The notes under the pieces were generated by a model. The model did not search any database, was not told the DNA's origin, and saw nothing but the letters and a program-made list of their open reading frames with translations. The translations under genes were made by a program, and so were the position numbers. A DNA stretch of 64,000 nt, taken from Lepus europaeus (lineage: Eukaryota; Chordata; Mammalia; Lagomorpha; Leporidae). Positions 1-11,775 of this stretch are shown here, piece by piece (position 1 is the first letter of the stretch; each line of letters starts with the position of its first letter). The DNA is taken from assembly GCF_033115175.1 (NCBI RefSeq), contig NC_084831.1, positions 44,610,002-44,674,001 of the forward strand, written 5' to 3'.

Positions 1-122
1 ATCTAACCATTCCTTAATATTTATATGCTTTAAAAGATCATGTTTTACATTATAAATACATACAGAAACCCGAGTTCTTCCCAGGCTGGTCACATTGACC
101 TACTGTGTTTAAAATAAGTATC

Positions 123-424
123 TGGGGACCAGTACTGTGGTAACAGCAGGTTAGACCACTGCCTAAGCACCGGCATCCCACACGGGCACCAGTTTGAATA
201 CTGGCTGGTCCAGCTTCCTGCTGAAGCACCTGGGAAAGCAGCGGAGGATGGCCCGAGTCCTTGGGCTCTGCACCCACAGGGAAACCCGGAAGAAGCTCTT
301 GACTCCTGGCTTCAGCCTGGTCTGGCCCCTGATGATGCGGCCATTTGGGGAGTGAACCAGCAGATGGAAGATCTCTCTCTCTCTCTCTCTCTAACTCTAC
401 CTTTCAAATAAATACATATATCTT
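123..424 (+). mobile_element. CSINE
   Basis: Near full-length copy from ggggaccagtactgtgg to a CT-rich tract and caaataaatacat tail. Confidence 0.9.
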
Positions 425-425
425 T

Positions 426-1772
426 AACAAAATGTCTTCTGTGATTTCCATAGCCAAGACTCAGGACCTCTGTTCTGATTTAATGATGGAACTATGCCTG
501 TACCCAGCTCCACCTGCTAGTTGGGCAAGTGTTAATGGAGTGAGACTCTGGGATACAAGCCCTGCTCTGCCCACGATAGTTGTGCAACCTCAGGAAAGTG
601 ACACAGCCCCAGCTGGTGTAGGCGTCAATTGTAAAACAGCACTGACAGCCAGGAACCTTTAAAGAACCTGACACAGCGCCTGAGCCTTCATTAAACACCA
701 ACTGCTGTGGTCATTGCTCTTAAATCCACTCAGAGGGAGCGCAGGTTCCTTGAAGATCAGGACTGTCTGATGTCTTGGTGTCTTCCTGGCTCATAAAACA
801 GACTCAGTAAGTATTTTCTGGGGGTGGATTCAAGCCAAGAGTTAAAGCTCCAATTTAAATTCATTTCTTACTTTATAGAGATCCCAGCCTGCACCAAGTG
901 CCAGGGGCACAGACTCGTGGGGAGTCTCCCAGGCAGAGAGGTTCACTCCTGTGTAACAGGGACCTCAGCAGAGGCGTACAGGGAGCAAGGGGAGCCCAGG
1001 ATCCCCCTCTCTCTGCTGTAAAGCCAGCACATCCACAGGCCCCCGCATCTGCTAAGGTTTGGTTAAGCTCTTTCCATCGGGGAGGGACAGTGTCTCATTT
1101 GCAAGCTTTGTGCCCGCTGTGTCCTCAGTGCCTAGCACGCTGACTGGCAGGAAGCTCGGACACAAGAGATGGTGAACGGAAACAGTGGGAGAGGCGATGG
1201 TGCTGTCAGCTGCCTTACCCCCCACACACACACCTGTCAGCCCGTTCATGGGGATGAGGGCGGAACCGAGGGCCTGGGGGAGTGAGGGGCCCAGCTCTTG
1301 AGCAGCCCATGTCCTTACAGTTAGCACGGACAAACAGAATTCCCAGATAGAGAGGACACGCCAAGGGACGAGTCCCTGGCCAGGAAAGTTATTTTTCCCC
1401 TTAGAAGTGACCAGCAGTCCACTGGTGATTTTGCAGCGGAAGCTAAAATTGGATCAAGTCAGCTGAGAAGGATCACTAGCTGACTGTCGAGTGTGCATGT
1501 TCAGTGGTGAAATTGGGCCCAGGGGGCAGAAGGACTTGGGTTCTCCGGAGACGTTTCCTGATGAGAACGCTGCTGGGTGTGAAGGAGTCGCTGCTGACAC
1601 ACTCCCACTGTGGTGGGACAGCCTCACTGCCACCTGGCAAAAGTATCGAAATCAAACCTGTTGGATGAAACTAACGTCCCTCATCGCCTCCCTCTCCAAT
1701 GCCTCTGGAGATTCGGGCAAGTACTGCAGCCTCCCAGAGCAGTCCATGAAGAGTTGCAAAGGGGGAGGGGAG
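426..1772. other. Intergenic, no feature recognised
   Basis: Unique-looking sequence with short chance ORFs only. I see no splice-framed exon or recognisable repeat. Confidence 0.5.
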
Positions 1773-2078
1773 GGTGATGGCATTTGACCCAGTGGTTAAG
1801 AGCCCTCTTGGACGCCTGCAACTCAAATCAAGTGCCTGGGTTTGAGTCCCAGCTCTGCTTCCTGCTAACACACAGCCTGGGAGGCAGCAGGTGATGGCTC
1901 AAGTACCTGGGTTCCTGCCGCCCATGTGGGAGACTCGGGTTGAGTTCTGGGCCCCCAGCTTCTGTCTGGGCCAGCCTCAGCTATTGCAGGCATTTGGGGA
2001 CTGAACCGGGGGTGGAAGATAGCTTGTCTGTTTCTATCTCTCTGCTTTTCAAATAATAAATAAAAATACAATTTTTAA
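1773..2078 (+). mobile_element. Old C-repeat SINE
   Basis: Older subfamily text (catttgacccagtggttaag, gggaggcagcaggtgatgg) ending in an aaataataaataaaa tail. Confidence 0.85.
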
Positions 2079-2082
2079 GAGT

Positions 2083-2712
2083 TAAAAAATGTAAAACATT
2101 TATTTGAAAGGGAGAGACAGACAGGGCTCCTGGGTAGTGGTTCATTCCCCAGACACCCACCAGGGCTGGGCCAGGCCAGAGCTGGGAGCCCAGGAACTGA
2201 ACCTGGGTCTCCTACCTGGGTGGCAGGTGGTAGCTTCGGGATCCGCAGGAGAGAAGGCCCACACTTCCGGGAATGGAGAGTCCCTACCCGCACTTCCGAG
2301 AATGAAAAGTCCTTGCCAAGGTCCCCATGGGCACCTAAAGGTCAACCAATGAGGATCAGACCCGCCTCAACATTTAACCCCCACACCCTTATCTATAAAA
2401 GGAGCCCTCCCAACCTCTGGCAAGCAGCTTCCCCGCCCCCACCCCCTCCAAGCCTGTTGGGACTGGGGAACCTCGCCCAGGAGCGGAATCCCAATGGAAG
2501 CCTGTGAATTGATTTACCCAGCTGGGCAGATGTGTTATGCACCGGACACCTTGCAGCAGGGACCCAACCACCTGAGCCATCTGCTGCCTCCCAGGGTCCA
2601 CGTTATCAGGAAGCTGGGATGGGGTAGAACAAGGACTCAAACCCAGGCACTCTCACTGGGGTGCAGGTGTCCCAGCGGGTGGCTTAACCGCCAGGCCAAA
2701 CGCCCGCCTCCC
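2083..2712 (-). mobile_element. CSINE split by a solo LTR
   Basis: Antisense halves at 2083-2227 and 2556-2712. The body continues cleanly (…gtggcagg | gcagggacccaaccacctg…) across the LTR insertion. Confidence 0.8.
2228..2555 (+). mobile_element. Solo LTR of an endogenous retrovirus-like element (fossil)
   Basis: A 328-bp block starting TG and ending CA, flanked by the 5-bp repeat GCAGG (2223-2227 and 2556-2560), sits inside an antisense CSINE whose two halves continue on either side. A CCAAT motif (2346) and TATAAAA (2394) are where a plus-strand LTR promoter would be. The family is not identified. Because it lies in a CSINE it arose in the lagomorph lineage. Confidence 0.7.
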
Positions 2713-4099
2713 TCGTCTTTTTACACTTAGTGTATTATGAAGATCTCTTCACATGAATGGCTGCATTTCTCCAAGGCCTTGCTTTGCCGGGTTGCTTTAT
2801 ACTCCATGGCGCTCCGTGTGACTTAGCCCTGAGGGTCAGTAGCTCTGTTTGTTTCTGCTCTTTTCCTTCTATGTTTGAGGCTGGGATAAATACCCTGTGA
2901 ATATCATCCTTGCTTGCCTGATTGTTTACGACCTTGAGACAAGCATGCGCACAGAATGTAGACCTTTGGTACCCCCTGCTGGACCCTTGTGAAACCAGCC
3001 CACCCTGCACCCCCAGGAGGACTAGGACTTGGGGGGCTGTTGCACGGACAGCCACCTGTCAAGGCCTGTGAGCACTGCCATGTCCAGGTGTCCCTGCGCT
3101 TGATAGTGCGAGCACCCCTGGGCTCTTGTAATAAAGGTTGCTCGGGCCTGGGGCCTGCTCACCTGTCATGGGTGAGCCCTGTCTTGGGTGGGGTGGGGCC
3201 CTCCCCAGGAGGCCAACCTCAGCCTCTGTGCCATGTGGCAAAGGGGTCTGCGCCAGAGACACTAGCTCAGTCCAGCCCACCCAGAACTGGGGACACGGAG
3301 AAAACCTGCAGACACGGCCCCCTGGGGTCCCCGCTGGTCTAGAACCAGCTGGAAGCCAGGAGCTCTGAGAACTTCCTGTCCCTCCTGGGGCTCCCGCCTG
3401 TCTGTGCCTCTCCAGGCCCCCACTCTCCCTGCCTTCCCACGCACACTGCACTGTTTCCCTCCACGGGACCGTGCTGGGCCAACCCCGACACCACAGCTCC
3501 AGCACCATCTTGGGCCTGACTCCCCATTCCTGGCTGATGCTGACGCTCCCTAAAGAGACAGCGACCTGGAGCACAAGGGCCTGGGCCCACTCCCCACACG
3601 GAAGCCTGCACCGCAGGACTGGACAGGGAGCTCCAGAAAGAGCTCTTTTCCCAGCGACTCTCTCCTGCACTTGCAGATCTCAGGCTTTGTCGGTCACCCA
3701 GTGCCTGCCGAGGCGTGCAGAAGCACAGCCACTCTGCAGGGAGGAGACAGCGCGCCCAGAGGTTCACTGGAGACAGAGACGAGGCGATGTGTGGCGGTGG
3801 GGGTGCTGTGAAGGGAGCCGGCCAGGGGAGAAGCAGCAGGGGGTGCACCCCTTGTAGGGGCAAAGGGCAGGGGCAGGGGAAGGAGAGAGGCCCGGAGCAG
3901 CAGCTGTCCAAATACAGGCCACGCCGAGGGTGCCCGTCGGTGACTCCCTGCTGTCTCTCCTCCCACCCAGCTGGCAGCTGGAGGACAATGCATCTGGGAT
4001 GCAGTTCCCAGGGCACAGCCGCCTGGGTCCCAGGACAGTGCGGAGAAGGCTGGAGGAGTGGATGCAGGGATGGGGGTGGTGCCATGGAAAATGACGGCT
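2713..4099. other. Intergenic, GC-rich, no gene recognised
   Basis: A long minus-strand open frame (3339-4292) reflects GC richness. It has no recognised motif or splice context. Confidence 0.5.
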
Positions 4100-4434
4100 T
4101 CGGTTGGGTCATCGCAGGTGACCGCCTGTAGGGCCGGCATCCCTTATGAGAGCTGGGTCGAGTCTCGGCTGCTGCACTTCCCATCCAGCTCCCTGCTAAC
4201 GTGCCTTGGAAAGCAGCAGAGGATGGCCCAAGTCCTTGGGTCCCTTCACTCATGTGGGAGACCCAGAGGAAACTCCTGGCTCCTGGCTTCAATCTGGCCC
4301 AGCCGTGGCCATTGCAGCCATCTGGAGAGTGAACCAGCGGTAGAAAGATCTTTTTTTCTCTCTATGTCTGTATCATTTCTCCCTTTCTCTTTGTAAGTCT
4401 GCCTTTCAAATAAACAAAATAAATCTTTAAAAAA
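4100..4434 (+). mobile_element. CSINE
   Basis: ctgtagggccggcatccctt to aaataaacaaaataaatcttt. First half slightly truncated. Confidence 0.85.
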
Positions 4435-4440
4435 TGATTT

Positions 4441-4792
4441 TGAGGCTGGCACTGTGGCTCACTAGGCTAATCCTCTGCCTGCAGCACTGGCACCCTGGGT
4501 TCTAGTCCCGGTTGGGGTGCCAGATTCTGTCCCGGTTGCTCCTCTTCCAGTCCAGCTCTCTGCTGTGGCCCGGGAAGGCAGTGGAGGATGGCCCAAGTGC
4601 TTGGGCCCTGCACCTGCATGGGAGACCAGGAGGAAGCACCTGGCTCCTGGCTTCGAATTGGTGCAGCGCGCCGGCCGTAGCGGCCATTTGGGGGGTGAAC
4701 CAACAGAGGGAAGACCTTTCTCTCTGTCTCTCTCTCTCACTGTCTATAATCTACCTGTCAAATAAAAAAAATTAAATTAAATTTAAAAAAGC
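4441..4792 (+). mobile_element. CSINE, younger CSINE2-type
   Basis: Has the longer head with tcactaggctaatcctctgc and a duplicated cccggttg segment. Directly follows another plus CSINE. Confidence 0.9.
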
Positions 4793-4799
4793 TCAGGAT

Positions 4800-5475
4800 C
4801 ACAAACTTTCATGGAAACAGACATCAAAACCACCATGAGCTATCTCAGTCCACTTGGAGTGTATTTTATCAAAAAGACAAAAATAGTAAATGAATAAATT
4901 CTGGCAAGGCTGTGAAGAAAAGGGAACCCTTGTACTCCGTTGGTGGGAATGCAAACGAGCACAGCCATGATGGAGAAGGCTTAGAGGTTGTTCGGAAAGC
5001 TGAAAATGGAGGTGCCACATGCCCCAGTGGTCCCGCTCTGGCTGCCTAGCCAAAGGAAAGGGAGTCAGTCCAGCAAGGAGCACCCGCACTCTTGTGTTAC
5101 ACTGCGGCGCTACTCACAACAGCCACAATGCAGACTCAGCCTAGCCGGAGGAGGGGCAGTGAAACAACACACACCAGGACACGATTCAGCCACAAGAATG
5201 AAATCCCAACATTTTCAGCAAAGCAGGTAGATCATGACATTAAGTGAAATATGCCAGATGCATGTTCTTTCTCATACGTGGAAGCTAAAAAAAAAAAAAG
5301 TCGTTCTGAAGGGGGTATAGTGAGGACCAGACTGGGCAAGCGGGGGTTGGAGGAGGGGCACCAGGAACAGGTGGGAGTACCAGGTCTGCCGTTCCATGGT
5401 GCGGTGCAGGGACAAAATGGTGTGTTTGTACAAACACAGAATTTAGAATCCCACAGTGATTTCTTCCCAGGGGTG
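4800..5475 (+). mobile_element. Old L1 (L1M-like) fragment
   Basis: Text such as ggcaaggctgtgaagaaaag, cgttggtgggaatgcaaacg and tagatcatgacattaagtg matches the ORF2 end/3' region of ancient L1s. Heavily diverged, with an internal poly-A at 5287. Confidence 0.7.
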
Positions 5476-5479
5476 ACTG

Positions 5480-5870
5480 TCTTGTTCCTGAAGCTGCTGT
5501 AATGAATCGCCATAAAGACATCGATTCTCACGCTCGCCTGAAGTCCGGGTGTGGGCAGAGCCACACTTCCTCCGTGGGCGCTGGGGATGCCACGACCCTA
5601 ACCTCTCTCCCCGCTTCTGGTGGCTGCAGCCGTCCCTGCCTCCGCCTGCTCCGTGTGGTCTCCTGCCGCCTGCTCCTGTGGCTGGATTTAGAGCCCACCC
5701 AGATAATCCCATCGCCACAGCCCAGATCAGGTGACAGCCACAGGTTGCAGGGAGTGAGGTCACCACTCAACTCCCACAGCCCGGTGAAGGAATCCAGAGA
5801 CCAGACACTCCTGTCCTCTGTCCGAAGTGCTGGGTGCTGATGGCAACGAACCTGCCCGCTGGTGCCAGCA
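5480..5870 (-). mobile_element. MaLR LTR (MLT1-like), fossil
   Basis: Reads as a degenerate MLT1-type LTR in reverse: agaagtccg-like and ggatttagagcccacccagataatcc match the remembered consensus. Ancient, shared across placental mammals. Confidence 0.65.
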
Positions 5871-6410
5871 GCCACTTGGCTGCACAGCAAGGGCAGTGCC
5901 GGGTCGGGCCGGCCCTGGGCAAACGTCCTCCTAGCGGGACTGGGCTGCCCGCTCCCCGGTGAGGCTCCATGGGACAGGGCTGAAGGGACGGCGGAGGCTC
6001 CGCGCTGACACCACTGCCCACACCCAGTGCTGCCGCCTCTGGCCAGGTCCCACGGGTGTGGGACATGATCTGCTGCTTCCTATTTGGTACTGAAATTAAT
6101 TTTACCCTCAGAGGGAAAGAATCTGCCTCAGACCTCAGAGTGGCCATGAAGGAATTTCGGTCCCCCCCCCCCCCCCCATGCTGATACCCACTACACAGCT
6201 CAAATAGCATTTGAACGACAGGAAACAGTTCTATACAGCACTATGGTATGCCAGCAATGCAAATAAGAATAAAGCTGGGAATACGGCTTTTGAAAGGCCT
6301 CACCGCATCAAGGATTATAAAATAATTTTAAACAGGCTGCTGTAATAATTTCCATGAGTTTATGATCCTATGTTGTTGTTTTTAGGTAATAAAAGCAATG
6401 TGTCTCCATT
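5871..6410. other. Intergenic, no feature recognised
   Basis: Contains a poly-C run at about 6162-6177 and ends in a poly-A at 6411-6429 that abuts the next CSINE. Confidence 0.5.
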
Positions 6411-6429
6411 AAAAAAAAAAAAAAAAAAA

Positions 6430-6752
6430 GAATCCAGGAGCTGGCGCTGTGGTACAGCAGATTAAGCTGCCGCCTGTAGCACCGGCATCCCATATGGGCG
6501 CCTGTTCGACTCCCGGCTGCACCACTTCCCATCCAGCTCTCTGCTATGGGAAAGCAGCAGCAGATGGCCCAAGTGCTTGGGTCCCTCCATGCACGTGGGA
6601 GACCTGGAAGAAGCTCTTGGCTCCTGGCTTCGGCCTGGTCCAGCCTTGGCAGTACCAGACACTTGGTGAGTGAACCAGCAGATGGAAAATATTCTCTCTC
6701 TCTTTCTGTAACTTTGCCTTTCAAATAAATAGAGAAAATCTTTAAAAAATAA
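6430..6752 (+). mobile_element. CSINE
   Basis: gagctggcgctgtggtacag through to caaataaatagagaaaatctt. Preceded by a separate poly-A run. Confidence 0.9.
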
Positions 6753-7189
6753 GTGAAGTTTCCCATTCCCTTCCCTGCCGTGGCATCTCCGCCACACGCA
6801 GGTGCCTGTGCTGCACCGAGCGCCGAGGGAGCAGCCTCGTTCTCACTGGCAGATCTGCACTTCCTTGGGGAAGTCTCTCCTTGCCGCTCTCATGGGTGCG
6901 CTGTGGCCACTGCCCGTGGTGGTGAGCCAGCACGGGCATTTTTGTCAGAACACCCCTCGAGGTTAAGGTGGGACGGTGTTGCTGCAGCGCCAAGCTTTTA
7001 GCATAAGTCCGCAGGAACAAATGCAAAATTGCTCTTACATTAATGTCAATGATCCCAAGTCCTTTGGACAATGAAGTTTTCAGGCTAATTAAACTTTCTG
7101 GCTGACTGAACAAGCAGGTCTGACTGCCCTCACTGACCAGACTTTCACACTTATTTGTTTATTTATATTTTTAAGAATTACTTATTTAG
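6753..7189. other. Intergenic, no feature recognised
   Basis: Unique sequence. No exon or named repeat seen. Confidence 0.5.
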
Positions 7190-7515
7190 GGGCCGGTGCT
7201 GTGGCGTAGCAGGTAAAGCTGCCATCTGCAGTGCCAGCATCCCATAAGGGCACAGGTTCAAAACCTGGCTGCTCCACCTCTGATTCAGCTCTTTGCTATG
7301 CTCTGGGAAAGCAGCAGAAGGTGGCCCAAGGACTTGGGCCCCTGCAACTGTGTGGGAGACCCAGAGGAAGCTCCTGGCTCCTGGCTTCCAATCAGCACAG
7401 CTCTAGCTGTTTTGGCCATCTGGGGAGTAAACCAGCAGATGGAAGATCTTTCTCTCTGTCTTCCTCTGCCTCTCTGTAACTCTGACTTTCAAATAAACAA
7501 ATAAATTTTTTTAAA
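7190..7515 (+). mobile_element. CSINE, left partner of an inverted pair
   Basis: ggggccggtgctgtggcgtag to caaataaacaaataaattttt. Tail-to-tail with the next copy. Confidence 0.92.
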
Positions 7516-7832
7516 AATTACTTATTTACTTGAAAGAGTTACAAGGAGGAGAGACAGACAGAGATCTTCCATCTGCTGGTTCACTCCCCAGATGGCTGCA
7601 ACAGCTGGGGCTGGGCCAGGCTGAAGTCAGGATCCAGGAGCTTCTTCTGGGTCTTCCGGGTCTCCCACGTGGGAGCCGGGGCCCAAGCACTTGGGCCATC
7701 TTCTGCTGCTTTCCCAGGCCATAGCAAGGAGCTGGATGGGAAGTGGAGCAGCCGGGACTCAAACCAGTGTCCATATGGGATATTTGCACGGAAGACAGCG
7801 GCTTTCCCCACTACACCAAGGTGCTGGCCCAA
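7516..7832 (-). mobile_element. CSINE, right partner of an inverted pair
   Basis: acttatttacttgaaagagtt through to tacaccaaggtgctggccc. Abuts the preceding plus copy. Confidence 0.92.
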
Positions 7833-10800
7833 GTTCAAAAGTCTTAGAGATGTAGAGGGTGCATTGTGATCCAGGAATGTGAAGGCCCAGGCCCAGGGCG
7901 GGTGAGCTGGCTGGGGACTCCACTCGGCGTGTGGGCCCTGGCTGAGCCACATGCCCGACAGGAGCTTGTTCTCCTGTGATTTACTGCTCGCAGATCGCAG
8001 GCAGACGGCTCCCCCTCCCTCTGGGGGTCTTTGATTCTCTTGGCTGTTAGTGGCTCGGAGGAGGGAGGTGGGAGGCAGTGGCTGAGGAAGGCGGCTGGTC
8101 TGCAGGAGCGGGCCTCGGAAGCCAAGTCCCTGGATTCTTCTGACTCCTGTTTCAACTGTTATTATTCCAAACACTCTCTGGAGCTCTGCTAAGCCCCTTT
8201 TACAGCCGTATTTGGACAGCTGACCAAGAGAGCTTCACACCGCCCGCGGGCCCTTTGGCGGCACCTCGCACGCTCTAGGTTTTGCACTGGATTTTGAATT
8301 TGCACCTCGGCAAAACTTCTGCTGTGAGAATTTCTTTTACCACAGGGGCCCGCGGTGGCTCCCCCTGCTCCCCACCTGCCCTCCCTCTGCGCACAATGGA
8401 ATGCTCATCATTTCTCCAGGCCCCGTGCCGTCCTCATGCGAACTGTGCCCTGGCTGCTGCCTGGAGGCCGCTCCTTCAGTGACTCAGTACAAATGTCCCC
8501 TGTTTTGTGACGTCTTCACCAACACTCCCAAATACAGAATCACTCTCTCCCCCTGCTTGCCCGTACTGCCTCCCATCCCTCCATTCGGCTCTCACCACGC
8601 TGTGCACCTGCTCACCAGGACCCGAGCCTCATTCAGTGTGCCCTTCACCTATAGAAGTCGACATTATTTAGGTAAAGTGGGAAAAAGTGTTGTGCCTGAT
8701 GGAGCCACGGGGGCACTGAATGAACTGCTCTGGTGGGAGTGTGAAGGGACCCCCCCCCCCCCACCGCGCCTGGCCGCAGAGCTCAGGGTCCCTGCCAGGC
8801 CTCCTCTTCATCCCTGTCCACCTGCTATGTGCTGGGGGAAGCTGACCTACAAATGCCCCCACGGGCCTCTGTGTTCTCTGCTTCTGGTTGGATTCAGGCA
8901 ATGGGGCACAGGAACAGGAAAGGCAGGAGGAGGAAAGTGGGGTGGGCTTACTTGTTAAGCCTCCGCCCTCCCTCAGGGGCACGGCGGGGTGGGGTGCACC
9001 CCCACTATGTCCCAGGGCTCCGCTGAGGCGGCCTCTCCATGAACAACCACCCCGGCCCCAGTCAGGCCTCAGGCAGCGACAGCACCAGTGCTACCAGCCG
9101 GCGTAGGGACTCTGGGTCAGACGTGAGTCCCCACGCCCTACCCGCGCCTCTGTGAAGATCCCTTCGTTCAACTCTCCTCCGATTGTGCAACTTGAACACA
9201 CCTCCACTCCCTGCCCTGTTTCTCCACACACACAGGAGCCAGGGCCGGAGAGGGCTTGAGACCGGCCTGTCCTCCTGGGATGTTCTTGCGTGGCTGCCCC
9301 ACAGAGGTGCCCGGCCCGGGCAAGGGAGGAGGACAGAAGACGGGGCAGAGCGTGGCTCACATGGCGAGACTGGGCTGGAGATGGCCCCTGAAGTGCCTTC
9401 TTAAGTCCCACATTGGCACAGCACACAGAAGTATCAGGGGGAGACCTACTGGGGATGGACTGTCCACTCAGGAACGTGGCTGCATTCCTACAGTGCTGGG
9501 ATGGTTAACTGGGTATGCCAATTGGCTGGGCCATGGTGCCTCTACCTCTCACATACATAAATAAATCTTTAACATACATCCATTCTCTCTCTCTCAATAC
9601 ATATGTACAGATACACCTTGTTGGTTCTGTCTCTCCAGGGATCCCGGGCTAATGCCAGTGCCTTCCGCGCCAGGGAGTCAGGACGGGGGCCAGTCGGGGG
9701 CCTCACGAGGCTGGGCGGGCGTTGTCTCTCGCAGACACGGCAAGTTATCCCGAGCAGGGAGCCAGCTCAGCACGGCCGGGCCACCATTGACTGCAGCCAC
9801 TAGCCCGAGCCAGCTGGTGCCAGCTCCTTGGCGCTTCCTGCGTGTTCTCTCTCTGCCTGTGACCAGCTGAGCTCCAGCCACTTCAGAACCCCCAGGCCAT
9901 CACAGGCCCAGCGGCTGCCACCCCTAACTAGGACTGTGCTGGGGGCTGGCCACCCAGCGCCAGGCCTCAAGGCGGGCACAAGCTTGGACAGGACAGGGAA
10001 GGGCACTCGGGGGTAAGTGCTGCCCTAGGAGAGACCTGTCCCGGTCTCCCTGGGGAGGAAGAAGCGCGCAGAGGGAGCAGACACCCTCAGGTTCCCATTC
10101 CTGTGATTTCAGGAAGACCCAGTTTCTCAGTGGGCCTCAGGGCGGGACAGGCAAAGAACCAAGCACACGTCACACTGATTTACCAAGACAAGCATCGTGG
10201 GCACCCTAACCCTGTGCCAGACACGGGAGGGACCAGGGCGGGGCCCTAAGCTGGGATACGGAGGAGCTGGAGAGGAAGAGGAGGCTCGCGCCTCACCTGG
10301 CACAGGGTCTCCAATGGCTCCCGCACTGTGATCCTGGTGCCCGTTTAGCAGGGAAAGCTAACACGCCGAGCGAGCGTGACTCGCCCCATCCCCGCTGGGG
10401 GAGCGGTACCATCGGGATTTGAACCCAGCTCGTCCCACTGCATGGCATGGGCCTAACCACCGACCAGGCCAGCAGCCAGCCACAGCCCCTCCGGTCATCG
10501 GGAGTCCGCCAACCACTGCTGAGCGAGGGGGCAAAGCCAGCCCTGACCCGGGGGCAGCAGGGGCCCCTCTCCCTGCTCCTCCGCACGTGTTGACGCGCAG
10601 GCTGGGCGGCAGCCCCTTGCCTTCCATGTCCTCGGGGTGGTCGCACCCGTCCATGGCGAGCCCGGGGCTCCCTGAACCGCAGCACCGTCCCGGGGGTCCC
10701 TCGAGCCGCCTCCCGTCGGGGCTACGGATGCGCAGCCCCATCAGCACCCCCAGCGGCACAGTTGGAAACACTGTGGAAATCGGATCTGATGACATTACTA

Positions 10801-11454
10801 GAGGACAAAGAGATTTGAAAAACACAAATAAAAGCTCCCCAGTGCTCGCATAACTTCTGGCGCGTGTACACCATAGCGTGTGCAGACGGAGCAGCCGGCA
10901 CACGTCGGGGAGCTGCTTAAGGGCTAAGGTGGCGCCACCGTGTGGTCCGAGTGTGAACGCCACGCGCAATTGACTTGAACGGCTAGCTTTGAAATTAGGT
11001 CTTCTTGCTCCCCTGGGGAGAGTTGCTTTATTTTAAAATTGGAGACATAAAGCCAGACTTTATCAGTGTCTCATCTCACACTATTTCTAATTTCCATAAT
11101 TTAAATTTGGGTGAAACATGACCCCTCTGTGCTGGGTAGGAAGTGCTGTGATTTGGGTTTTTACTGGGAATCTGGGTGGAGCAGGACCCCAGAAGAGGAA
11201 GGTCTGGGAAGGCTCCCCGGAGGAGGTGACACTTGTACTGGGTTTTGAGGGAGTTTTTCCAAAGTAACACACAGGGGTAGAAAGCAGAGAAAGGGGAAGT
11301 AGACGATGGTCCAGGCTTTGAGAGAGAACATGAAATGCAAGAGTCACAAAATGACACCAGGGCCCAGTGAAAGGCTGGTTGTGAGGGGAGCCTAGGCCCT
11401 GAGCGGGGAGCAGAGGTAGAGATGGGACTGGGGGAGGGTCAGGGCCAGGTCAAA
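7833..11454. other. Intergenic, GC-rich, mostly unassigned
   Basis: Contains poly-C at 8750-8762, a faint SINE-like tail at about 9505-9575, the MIR-like stretch at 10190-10480, and old-repeat-like text near 11190-11340. No gene with supported exons. Confidence 0.45.
10190..10480 (-). mobile_element. MIR-like SINE, degenerate
   Basis: cctgtgccagacacgg early and gggatttgaacccagctcg with gcctaaccaccgaccagg late recall a MIR read in the reverse sense. Much diverged. Confidence 0.4.
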
Positions 11455-11775
11455 AAGGCCCCCAGGTGGTGCAGTGGGTAGGCTGCCTTTTGTAACACCA
11501 GGACCCCACGTCAGAGCGCCGGTTCCAGTTTCAGCTGCGCTGCTTCTGATCCAGCTCCCTGCTAATGCACCTGGGAAGGCAGCAGAAGATGGCCCAAGTC
11601 CTTTCACCCCTGCCACCCACGTGGGAGACCCAGGTGGAGTTCCTGGTTCCCAGCTTCAGCCTGGTCGCACCCTGACCACTGCTGCCATTTGGAGAGCAGG
11701 CAGATAGATGGTTTTTCTTTCCCTGTCTCTGCCTCTCCCTGTCCCTCTGCCTTCCAAACAAACAAACAAAGTAAA
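11455..11775 (+). mobile_element. CSINE
   Basis: ccccaggtggtgcagtggg to a (CAAA)n tail (ccaaacaaacaaacaaag). Confidence 0.85.

Noticed and set aside
3339-4292. 317-codon minus-strand ORF
   Set aside because: It sits in GC-rich intergenic DNA, overlaps a SINE edge, has no recognised domain, and competing long ORFs lie on the other strand. A GC-driven chance frame.
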